From positions 1 to 24,027 of the IMG/VR virus record IMGVR_UViG_3300030450_001652: a stretch of 24,027 nucleotides of DNA, one strand, 5' to 3'. Below are positions 7,413 to 14,039 of this stretch, in pieces (the first letter of the stretch is position 1; every line of letters starts with the position of its first letter). The notes beneath the pieces are model-generated. The model had not been told where the DNA came from and ran no database searches. It worked only from the letters and a program-made list of their open reading frames with translations. The stretch comes from a virus. The translations under genes and the position numbers were made by a program.

Positions 7413-8039
7413 ATGAGCGACTATGGAAAAATAAAATCACGCATATCAAAAGAAATGAAACGCGGTGAACTTTCCGTAAGTTCCACCGCAGTTGCTCAAT
7501 CTGTTATTGATGCTATTAATCATTTTTCAAAAAGAAGATTTTGGTTTAATACAGGATTTGAAGAAGTAGTAACAACGCCTGATACTGCAACTATAGGTTC
7601 AGCCGTAACTGGAATTATAAAAATAGATTCAATAAAAGCTGCTATCGGTAACAGAGATTATCCTTTAAGTCCTATGACTTATAGAGAAATGGAAAGAATT
7701 GATTCAGGTCAATGGTCAGGTTATCCAGAATATTATGCTCATTACAATAATAACATTCGACTTTATCCTATTCCTAATGCAACTTACACAGTTAAAGTCT
7801 CATACATAAAAGAACTTACTGACGTAACTCTATCATCAGTTGCTACTTCAAGTAATGAGTGGGTAGATGATTGCGAGTTAATGATTAGGAAAAGAGCAAA
7901 GGGCGAATTATTTGAAAACGAATTAAGAAATGTACAAGAAGCACAAATGATGTTTCAGTCTGCTGAACAAGAATATAAAGAACTCAAAAGACAAACAGAT
8001 GGCAGACAATCTGGGCGTGTCAAGGCTACAACATTCTAA
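7413..8039 (+). CDS. Head-tail adaptor (connector) protein
   Basis: The 208-residue product has an N-terminal helical part (IKSRISKEMKRGE, then VIDAINHFSKRRFWFNTG), a central beta insertion in which short strands surround the SGYPEYYAHYNNNIRLYPIP segment, and a long C-terminal helical region (DDCELMIRKRAKGELF). This order is typical of podovirus adaptor proteins of the P22 gp4/T7 gp11 functional class, which form the ring below the portal. It starts 2 bases after the previous stop and its own stop overlaps the next ATG (TAATG). The neighbouring tail hub gene supports the call. Confidence 0.8.
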   Translation: MSDYGKIKSRISKEMKRGELSVSSTAVAQSVIDAINHFSKRRFWFNTGFEEVVTTPDTATIGSAVTGIIKIDSIKAAIGNRDYPLSPMTYREMERIDSGQWSGYPEYYAHYNNNIRLYPIPNATYTVKVSYIKELTDVTLSSVATSSNEWVDDCELMIRKRAKGELFENELRNVQEAQMMFQSAEQEYKELKRQTDGRQSGRVKATTF

Positions 8040-8536
8040 TGGATTATTCTGCATTAAATTATAAGAAAGATAATAAAAAAAATACCAATAGCGCACTAGG
8101 CGATGTTGAATGGTTTAATAATAAAGAAAATTGGACATTTAATTTAGAACCTAATATTTCTGGTGGTACATACTCTAGTGGTCAAGATGTTCAATTACCC
8201 GATCAAACAGTAAGAATAACTGATGAGGGTTTTGGCGCAGGTGGTAATGTTGATTTTAATGTTGGGACACCAAGTGGTTATGGATTTGGTGGTGGAGTAG
8301 AGGGTCAATATAATAGAGGTACTGTTAATTTTCCTGCTGAATTACAACAATATGGCGCACCAGATAATATAAATTATGGAGAGGGTTTAGATATAACTGG
8401 ATATAACGCTAATGTAACTACACCATCAGGCGCAAGATTTGGTGGGTCTTATTACCCACAAGAGGGTAAAGATGCTTGGATGTTAAATTATAATACTCCT
8501 TTTGACCTATCGAAGATATTAAGAAATGTACGTTAA
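8039..8536 (+). CDS. Gly-rich hypothetical virion protein (165 aa)
   Basis: I do not recognise a family. The protein is rich in Gly, Asn and Tyr, with two similar stretches (GGNVDFNVGTPSGYGFGG and GYNANVTTPSGARFGG), both of the form beta strand, TPSG turn, F-GG. This suggests a repeated beta-hairpin or barrel-like structure. Start and stop overlap both neighbours (TAATG before; the stop lies inside the start of the tail hub gene), so it is translated within the adaptor and tail hub block. A small tail or connector component is likely. Confidence 0.6.
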   Translation: MDYSALNYKKDNKKNTNSALGDVEWFNNKENWTFNLEPNISGGTYSSGQDVQLPDQTVRITDEGFGAGGNVDFNVGTPSGYGFGGGVEGQYNRGTVNFPAELQQYGAPDNINYGEGLDITGYNANVTTPSGARFGGSYYPQEGKDAWMLNYNTPFDLSKILRNVR

Positions 8537-10007
8537 AACACTAGGTTTTGCACCAGACTTACCACCTGAAACAGCAGGGGTAATGACAGATTGCGATGGT
8601 TTTATCCCAACAGTAAGAGGTATGGAAGCTGTAAGTAGTGGAGAAGATGCAAGTCTTGGTACTTTGTCTTCAACCGCTATTGGTTTGGCTACAATAAGAA
8701 GATTAGATGGCACAAGATTAACATTCGCAGGAACTACGACTGACTTATATCATGGGACGAGTATATGGAATAAAGTAACAAGGTCTAGTGGCGAATATTC
8801 TGTTCCATCTAATGAATATTGGACGTTTGCTCAATATGGTAATGTAACTCTTGCATCTAATGGCGCAGACCCAATACAAGTTATGAACTCTGGCGATTCT
8901 GTATTTTCTGACTTAACTGCTTCTGTTGTTGCTAAGATTGTTCTTGTTGTTAATGATTTTATATTTGCATTTAACACAAATGAATCAACTTATGGGGAAA
9001 GCCAAGATAGATGGTGGTGTTCCGCTTTAGGAGATCACACTAATTTTACTCCATCTATCCAAGTACAATGTGCAACCAATAGACTAACTGATACCTTTGG
9101 TGGGATAGAAGCAGCAGCACGTTTTGGTGATGATGTAATTGTTTACAAACCTCAATCAATGTATATCGGAAGATATATTGGCGCACCTTTTATTTGGGAC
9201 TTTAGAGTTATATCAGATGAAGTAGGGGCTATTGGGGTTAACTCCGTTGTTACTATAGGTGATCCAGTACCATTACAATTCTTTGTTGGTTATGATGATT
9301 TCTATATCTATGATGGTTCTCGACCAAGAGTAATAGGACATACCGAACAAGGTTCAATTATATCCGATCACTTCTTTAATGATTTAAACAACACGCATAG
9401 AAATAAAATAATAGGAACACACGATAGTAAAAACTCAAGAGTATTTTGGTTTTATCCAAACAATTCTTCTAGTGGCACACCTAATAAGTTTGTTTGTTAT
9501 AATTATAGGTCTAAGCAATGGGGGAAAGGTTCTTTAGATGTAACTGCTGCAACTACTTACTTTGGTTCGGGTACAACTTATAATGATTTAGGAACATTAT
9601 TTTCTACTTACCATGATTTACCTGATTTACCTTATAGCACAGCTTTTCTAGGGACAACAACTCCTGTATCTGCTTTCTTTAAACCTAATAAAACATTCTA
9701 TCAGTTGACGGGTACACCATCGACAAACTCTTATGTCACTAATAACTTTGGCGAAGATAATAAGATGACTGTCATTAATAGGATGCGACCAAGATTTACT
9801 ACTAACCCAACTACGGGTACTCAAAAGACAATGTATAGAGATTCATTAGGTGACTCTGATGTAACACTATCCTCAACCGCTAACCTAACTGATAATTGTT
9901 TTGATGTTGTTAATGAAGCGAGGTGGCAATCATTCAAACATGAATATACTGGTAGCATTGAATTAAATGGAATAGATGTTGAGGGACAATCGGGTGGGTT
10001 AGAATGA
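8526..10007 (+). CDS. Tail hub / packaged-DNA stabilisation type protein
   Basis: The 493-residue product resembles the podovirus tail accessory proteins of the P22 gp10 type, which cap the connector and hold packaged DNA. It opens with the conserved kind of start (GFAPDLPPETAGVMTDCDGFIPTVRG split over the first 32 residues). It then shows propeller-like repeats such as GDDVIVYKPQSMYIGRYIG and FFVGYDDFYIYDGSRPRVIG, and an SRVFWFYPN and WGKGSLDV region. No membrane segments. It overlaps the upstream gene by 11 bases and its stop overlaps the next ATG. Gene order after the adaptor supports the assignment; the exact family name should be treated as probable. Confidence 0.75.
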   Translation: MYVKTLGFAPDLPPETAGVMTDCDGFIPTVRGMEAVSSGEDASLGTLSSTAIGLATIRRLDGTRLTFAGTTTDLYHGTSIWNKVTRSSGEYSVPSNEYWTFAQYGNVTLASNGADPIQVMNSGDSVFSDLTASVVAKIVLVVNDFIFAFNTNESTYGESQDRWWCSALGDHTNFTPSIQVQCATNRLTDTFGGIEAAARFGDDVIVYKPQSMYIGRYIGAPFIWDFRVISDEVGAIGVNSVVTIGDPVPLQFFVGYDDFYIYDGSRPRVIGHTEQGSIISDHFFNDLNNTHRNKIIGTHDSKNSRVFWFYPNNSSSGTPNKFVCYNYRSKQWGKGSLDVTAATTYFGSGTTYNDLGTLFSTYHDLPDLPYSTAFLGTTTPVSAFFKPNKTFYQLTGTPSTNSYVTNNFGEDNKMTVINRMRPRFTTNPTTGTQKTMYRDSLGDSDVTLSSTANLTDNCFDVVNEARWQSFKHEYTGSIELNGIDVEGQSGGLE

Positions 10008-10153
10008 TTAACACAGAAAGATTCTTTAACTTATTAGCAGACTCAAACTTAGAGTATGATTTACAAAAACAATTTATTGAATTGGCTAATGAGATAAATA
10101 ATCTAAACGAAGAGACTGATGCAAAACGATACGCATTATTGGGGACTGAATGA
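10004..10153 (+). CDS. Tiny hypothetical protein (49 aa)
   Basis: The reading frame starts at the ATG overlapping the tail hub stop (ATGA) and ends at a TGA overlapping the next ATG, the tight coupling seen throughout this block. The product is a short acidic amphipathic helix (FFNLLADSNLEYDLQKQF then LANEINNLNEE). No family recognised. Conserved coupling on both sides supports it as a real gene. Confidence 0.65.
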   Translation: MINTERFFNLLADSNLEYDLQKQFIELANEINNLNEETDAKRYALLGTE

Positions 10154-10494
10154 GTTTCTTTCAAGAGAAAAAATTTAATAATGTAAGACCTGATGGTTCA
10201 GCAACTGCTGTTACCTTAGTAGCAACTCAAGTTAACTCAACTAGGATAGTAAAGAATATCTTTGTTAGTAACTCAGGTGCTGCTACTGAGTATGGGATTT
10301 ATCATAGTGCTTCATCAACAGTAAGTGCTGCGCTTTACCACAACGTGAGTATAAGCGCATCAGCCACAGCAAAGATTTCAACTTACATACCAGTTGAATC
10401 AAGTGGTAGTCCTGTTGTAGTGATAGCTAAGAATCCAACTTTGACTTTTACAGCTTATGGCGCGGAAGTAATAGAGACACCTTTTAACAATTAA
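10150..10494 (+). CDS. Small beta-rich virion protein (114 aa)
   Basis: The product is Ser/Ala/Thr/Val-rich with strong beta alternation (VTLVATQVNSTRIVKNIFVSN, SPVVVIAKNPTLTFTAYG). It resembles the small proteins that follow tail hub genes in many marine podoviruses, perhaps a head or tail decoration. It starts inside the stop of the 49-residue gene and is the last + strand gene before the minus-strand pair. No catalytic motif is visible. Confidence 0.65.
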   Translation: MSFFQEKKFNNVRPDGSATAVTLVATQVNSTRIVKNIFVSNSGAATEYGIYHSASSTVSAALYHNVSISASATAKISTYIPVESSGSPVVVIAKNPTLTFTAYGAEVIETPFNN

Positions 10495-10517
10495 AAAAAA
10501 CCCCACCGAAGTGGGGT
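10493..10517 (-). terminator. Rho-independent terminator for the minus-strand gene pair
   Basis: Read on the minus strand, a 7-bp stem (ACCCCAC/GTGGGGT) closes a TTCG tetraloop and is followed by eight T residues. It lies a few bases beyond the stop of the metalloprotease gene. On the + strand the hairpin has no T-tract, so it should act mainly on minus-strand transcription. Confidence 0.85.
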
Positions 10518-10523
10518 AAAAGA

Positions 10524-11087
10524 TTAAGATACTTTCTTTAAATAATACTTTTGTTTTTTGTAAAGTTTCTTGAGTGCATTTTCTGCTCTCTTCTTTTTTA
10601 TTTCCCATTGTTTGATATTGTTATTTACACGTTCAAAACGAACTTGGACATAATCTACTTTGGGTTTAGATTTCTTTTCTTTTAAGAAATTAACATCCCC
10701 AAATTTTTCTTGAATTTTATCAAGTTCTTTTTTAGTTAATGGGTATGTAGCAAATTGATGATGCTTCCACCCATAACTGTGCATTAATTCATGTGCAAAT
10801 AATTGGCTTGTTTCTTTTAAATAGTATTCTTTATCTATTAAATATTCATCCAAATTTCTTGAATAGCAGGATAAAGAAAGAAACATATCCCAACCATTAC
10901 CATAAACTTTGCCAAGATAGGCTTGACCACTAAAGCCATGAGATTTATGTCTTATTTCAATTTTTAGTGTGTCCCAATGTTTTAATCTACCAATACGCAA
11001 ATCTTTTGCTATTAGCGTGTGGACAAAACAAAAAAGACTTCTTAATTTTTTTGAATCAAACTTAGATGTGTTTTTAATAATTTTCAT
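10524..11087 (-). CDS. Putative zinc metalloprotease (HExxHxxGxxH)
   Basis: The 187-residue product contains H99-E-L-M-H103-S-Y-G106-W-K-H109, a perfect HExxHxxGxxH zinc-protease signature in which three His residues would bind zinc and Glu100 would be the base. Before it are beta strands (LKIEIRHKSHGFSGQAYLG) and a helix leading into the motif. After it comes a Lys-rich helical tail (residues about 140-187) that looks like a coiled coil and could bind nucleic acid or a partner. No signal peptide. AAGGAG stands 8 bases before the ATG. The gene is on the opposite strand to the surrounding virion genes with its own terminator. No clear Met-turn is visible, so a true metzincin is not assured. 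Confidence 0.7.
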   Translation of the reverse strand: MKIIKNTSKFDSKKLRSLFCFVHTLIAKDLRIGRLKHWDTLKIEIRHKSHGFSGQAYLGKVYGNGWDMFLSLSCYSRNLDEYLIDKEYYLKETSQLFAHELMHSYGWKHHQFATYPLTKKELDKIQEKFGDVNFLKEKKSKPKVDYVQVRFERVNNNIKQWEIKKKRAENALKKLYKKQKYYLKKVS

Positions 11088-11092
11088 AATGT

Positions 11093-11314
11093 TTACTCCT
11101 TATATAATTTAATACTTATTGGATTGTAATTTGGCAAATCTATTTTTATAGTTTTACCCTTTTCTAAATTTGTAATATCTTTTATATGGTTTGCCGAAAG
11201 TATATTTTTGTTGTTCTTACAAAAAGTATCGGCACATAGAATATGAACATTACCAGAGATTTTTCCTGTTACTGTTTCTTCTATTTCAATTTTCTTTCTT
11301 ATGTTTATTTTCAT
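11093..11314 (-). CDS. Small hypothetical protein (73 aa)
   Basis: The start is placed at the ATG at 11314 because GGAG lies 6 bases upstream; an in-frame TTG four codons earlier would overlap that site. The product is beta-rich and basic, with two Cys in an LCADTFCKN segment and the short KGKTIKIDLPNY near the end. It stands first in a two-gene minus-strand unit with the metalloprotease, 5 bases upstream of it, so a related role such as partner or inhibitor is possible but unproven. No known family recognised. Confidence 0.6.
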   Translation of the reverse strand: MKINIRKKIEIEETVTGKISGNVHILCADTFCKNNKNILSANHIKDITNLEKGKTIKIDLPNYNPISIKLYKE

Positions 11315-11326
11315 AATTGTCTCCAA

Positions 11327-11558
11327 TTAATTAATTTGAGTGTTTATTTTAACATACGCACTTTTGAGAAATCGGCTAAAACACCCATTTACAAAGGTTA
11401 TTGGCTCTAAGAGTTAGGGTTTACTTGATCGAAAAAAAACCTTGACTGAGTTATAATAAGGTTCTTAGCTTGTGGATAACTGTTTTTTTGTCCATAAGAG
11501 TTAGATATACAGACGTTGAAAAAAAATAAATTTTTTTTTATCCACAATTTAGAGAAAA
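11327..11558 (+). other. AT-rich divergent intergenic region with inverted DnaA boxes (candidate origin or control region)
   Basis: No gene is visible here. Two perfect matches to the DnaA box TTATCCACA are present in opposite orientation: 11471-11479 (as TGTGGATAA) and 11538-11546. They form part of a 10-bp inverted repeat (TTGTGGATAA at 11470-11479 and its complement at 11538-11547). A 7/9 match lies at 11488-11496. TAAGAGTTAG occurs twice as a direct repeat (11408-11417 and 11495-11504). The segment 11519-11541 is all A/T (A8, T, A3, T9), a possible unwinding element. The region separates divergent genes, so promoter or operator use is an alternative reading. Confidence 0.4.
11346..11354 (-). 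promoter_or_regulatory. Possible extended -10 promoter for the minus-strand pair
   Basis: On the minus strand TGTTAAAAT matches an extended -10 element (TGn then TAAAAT). It lies about 30 bases upstream of the ATG at 11314, giving a short leader with GGAG in it. No good -35 hexamer is present, so confidence is low. Confidence 0.3.
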
Positions 11559-11975
11559 ATGAATTTTAATTACATAGCACCAGAACAGATACCAACTGTT
11601 TGGCGAACAATAAGAAAAGATGTCATTCAATGTATCAATCAAGATACTGACGATTGTTTAATTGAAGACGTTTATTATTTTATAAAAGCAAACTTAGCAT
11701 CTTTATATGTATGCTACGATAAAGATAAGTATATTGGATTTTGTGTACTCCAAAGAATACACGATATGTATTCTGGCGTACCAAAAATAATTGTTTGGTT
11801 ATGTAAAAGTAAAAATAGAAAATACACAGAAATGTGTTTTGAATTAATAAAGAAACAAGCAATAGAATCAGGATGTAATAAGATTGTGTTTAAGAATACA
11901 AACAAAAGTTATTTAAGATTAATGAAACCACTAGGATTTAAACAAGGTGAAATGGAATTTATTTGCGAGATATAA
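11559..11975 (+). CDS. GNAT-fold acetyltransferase-like protein
   Basis: The 138-residue product has the GNAT order. An N-terminal helix (IPTVWRTIRKDV) is followed by a strand pair (ASLYVCYDKDKYIGFCVLQR), a strand before the cofactor loop (KIIVWLCKSK), a helix (CFELIKKQAIESG) and the C-terminal NTNKSYLRLMKPLGFKQ, which is very typical of GNAT domains. The usual Q/RxxGxG/A pyrophosphate loop is not clear, so catalysis may be lost. The gene stands at the head of the ejection-protein run, where T7-like phages carry the gp13 protein, which is related to acetyltransferases. AGAG lies about 6 bases before the ATG. Confidence 0.7.
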   Translation: MNFNYIAPEQIPTVWRTIRKDVIQCINQDTDDCLIEDVYYFIKANLASLYVCYDKDKYIGFCVLQRIHDMYSGVPKIIVWLCKSKNRKYTEMCFELIKKQAIESGCNKIVFKNTNKSYLRLMKPLGFKQGEMEFICEI

Positions 11976-11978
11976 ACT

Positions 11979-12950
11979 ATGTATATAACAACTTATGCTG
12001 AATCACAATGGGATGAAAAACTCCAAAGATATGTCACTACATATACTGAGGGTTATGAATATGATGGTGAAGTGTCAGAATGTAAAGGCGGTGGTGGCGG
12101 TTCACCACCAGCAGATACGACACAAACTGTAACCCAAGAAATCCCTGAATATGTAAAGCCTTATGCTGAAGATTATTTAGGTAGGGCTGATGTATTGTCA
12201 GGGAAACCTTTTGAACAATATCAAGGTCAGCGTATAGCAGGTCTTGATCCATTACATACTCAAGGTATTCAGCAAACAGTAGATGCAGCTACGGGGCAAA
12301 TAATGCCAACTGCAACTGATACCTACATGAAAACAGCAAGAGGTGATTTTTTAGGCGCAAATCCTTTTGTTGACCAAATGTTTAATAGAGCAGCACAAGG
12401 TGTTGTTAATCAATATACAGGCACAACTATGCCTAATATTGATACTGCTGCTAATCGAGCAAATGCTTTAGGTGGTTCTGCTTATCAGGAATATGCAGAT
12501 AGGTCAAGATTCGATCTAGGACAAAACTTAAATAATCTCGCTACTCAAATTTATGGTGGTAACTACATGAATGAGAGAGGTATGCAACAACAGGCAATGA
12601 TGGGCGCACCTCAAATGCTTGAGGGCAATTTGAGAGGCGCACAAGCAATGCTTGGTGCTGGTGATATAAGACGAGGTATTGAACAAGATGTTCTTAATCT
12701 TGGTTATGAAGATTTTGAAAGAGCAAGATTACAAGACTACTCTAATCTTGACGTATTAGGTAATGCTCTTGGAATATCTATGGGTGGTGGTGGCACAACG
12801 ATAACGCAATCACCATCTTTCTATCAAGCTAATCCAGTAGCTGGTGCAATAGGTGGTGGCGCACTTGGTTATCTTGGCGCACAAGCATTTAATCAGAATC
12901 CTTACGCTGGTACTGCACTAGGCGCATTAGGTGGGAGTATGTTGGTCTAA
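11979..12950 (+). CDS. Putative internal virion / DNA ejection protein (323 aa)
   Basis: After an N-terminal part with a GGGGGSPP linker, the product has a conserved-looking EIPEYVKPYAEDYLGRA helix, then long Ala/Gln/Gly-rich helical regions (ANRANALGGSAYQEYADR, then QQQAMMGAPQMLEGNLRGAQ). It ends in a Gly/Ala-rich hydrophobic C-terminus (about 285-323) that could insert into a membrane. This is the look of the smaller ejection proteins of podoviruses that pass through the tail to make a channel for the genome. It starts 3 bases after the GNAT gene and ends TAATG with the next gene. Confidence 0.65.
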   Translation: MYITTYAESQWDEKLQRYVTTYTEGYEYDGEVSECKGGGGGSPPADTTQTVTQEIPEYVKPYAEDYLGRADVLSGKPFEQYQGQRIAGLDPLHTQGIQQTVDAATGQIMPTATDTYMKTARGDFLGANPFVDQMFNRAAQGVVNQYTGTTMPNIDTAANRANALGGSAYQEYADRSRFDLGQNLNNLATQIYGGNYMNERGMQQQAMMGAPQMLEGNLRGAQAMLGAGDIRRGIEQDVLNLGYEDFERARLQDYSNLDVLGNALGISMGGGGTTITQSPSFYQANPVAGAIGGGALGYLGAQAFNQNPYAGTALGALGGSMLV

Positions 12951-13267
12951 TGTTTAACAAGCCCATAATGAGTATGTTAGAACAAATGCCAGCATTTAAA
13001 GATATGTTTGCTAAATTTGAGGATATAAAAAGAAGAGAACAAAAAAAAGCAAATAGGGAAAAATATAGTTATTTATTAGACCCAACAACTGATTCTTTTA
13101 ATCCTAACGAAATAGATCAACAACAATTAATTGATTTAAGAAATTTAGATTTTTTATCTCAACCTAGTGCTTTAGCACCAAGAAAACAAAAGCCAAGTGC
13201 TTTAGTTGGAATCCCAGTATTTGATACTGATATAACCAGACAACTGTATGGAGAAGAAAATGTCTAA
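12950..13267 (+). CDS. Hypothetical protein in the ejection module (105 aa)
   Basis: I do not recognise this protein. It is charged and helical (FEDIKRREQKKANREKYSYLLD), then Gln- and Leu-rich, and contains a repeated PSAL motif (PSALAPRK, PSALVGIP). Its ATG overlaps the previous stop (TAATG) and its 3' end overlaps the next gene by 8 bases. Placement suggests an internal virion or assembly component. Confidence 0.55.
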   Translation: MFNKPIMSMLEQMPAFKDMFAKFEDIKRREQKKANREKYSYLLDPTTDSFNPNEIDQQQLIDLRNLDFLSQPSALAPRKQKPSALVGIPVFDTDITRQLYGEENV

Positions 13268-14039
13268 ACTAGGAGATGCTTTACCATATATAGCATTAGC
13301 TGCGGTAGGTGGCGCAGGAATTGGTCTTGCAGGGGCTGGGGCTGGCGCAGGGGCAGCAGGTGGAACTATTGCAGGGACAACAGCAGGAGCAGGTGCATTA
13401 GGAACAGCAGGGACACAAACTGGACTTGCTCTTGGAAGCGCACTTGGAACTAGCGCAGCAGTCGCACCAGAAGCAGCATTTTTAGCATCAATGGGCGCAT
13501 CATCACCAGCAGTAGCCCCATTAGCAACTGAAGCAGCAGCATCAACACTTGCACCGCATTTAGCTGGTGGTCATTATGGGACAGGAGTTGGTTATGGTAC
13601 TACTGGTTCTTTCCCAGAAGCATTACAAATAGGAACAGGAATGGAAGGAGTTACTTCGCCTACTACACCAATAGGTTCGCATTTAGATACATCCTACGCC
13701 CCTATTGATGCTATGACAGCAAAACCAAACTATGCTTTCGGGGGTAGAGAGATGGAAAGTGCTATGCCACAATGGATGGATTTGTCTAGTAATATATCGC
13801 CAGCAGTAGAAGAGGGAACTAAAACTTTAATGGAAAAACTAGGTATTGATAAGAAAACAGCGTTTCAATTCGCTTCACAATATTATGGTGGCTCAATGGA
13901 AGCACCGCCAAATTATCAAACAGCACCACCACCAACTTCAACAGGAAGACAATATCAATATAGACCATCTACTATGGCTCAAATAATGAATCGTAATAGA
14001 AGTAATACTAATAGGCAGATTCGGAGATCGACAGTATGA
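13260..14039 (+). CDS. Gly/Ala-rich putative membrane-active ejection protein
   Basis: The start is set at the ATG at 13260 because GGAG lies 6 bases upstream; an ATG four codons earlier overlaps that site. Residues 8 to about 105 are almost entirely Ala, Gly, Thr, Leu and Val, with long hydrophobic runs (LPYIALAAVGGAGIGLAG), suggesting membrane-inserting helices. The C-terminal part is Pro/Gln/Asn-rich and ends with Arg-rich RNRSNTNRQIRRSTV. A hydrophobic N-terminus with a basic tail suits a virion protein released into the cell envelope during infection. Overlaps on both sides bind it to the same transcript. No named family recognised. Confidence 0.6.
   Translation: MSKLGDALPYIALAAVGGAGIGLAGAGAGAGAAGGTIAGTTAGAGALGTAGTQTGLALGSALGTSAAVAPEAAFLASMGASSPAVAPLATEAAASTLAPHLAGGHYGTGVGYGTTGSFPEALQIGTGMEGVTSPTTPIGSHLDTSYAPIDAMTAKPNYAFGGREMESAMPQWMDLSSNISPAVEEGTKTLMEKLGIDKKTAFQFASQYYGGSMEAPPNYQTAPPPTSTGRQYQYRPSTMAQIMNRNRSNTNRQIRRSTV

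Noticed and set aside
10493-10517. Bidirectional terminator ending the + strand tail hub block
   Set aside because: On the + strand the hairpin is preceded by A8 and followed by no T-tract, so efficient + strand termination is not supported.
11442-11457. TTGACT and TATAAT in the intergenic gap as a sigma70 promoter
   Set aside because: The two elements are only 4 bases apart; TATAAT has no good -35 at 16-18 bases and TTGACT has no good -10 at 17-18 bases.
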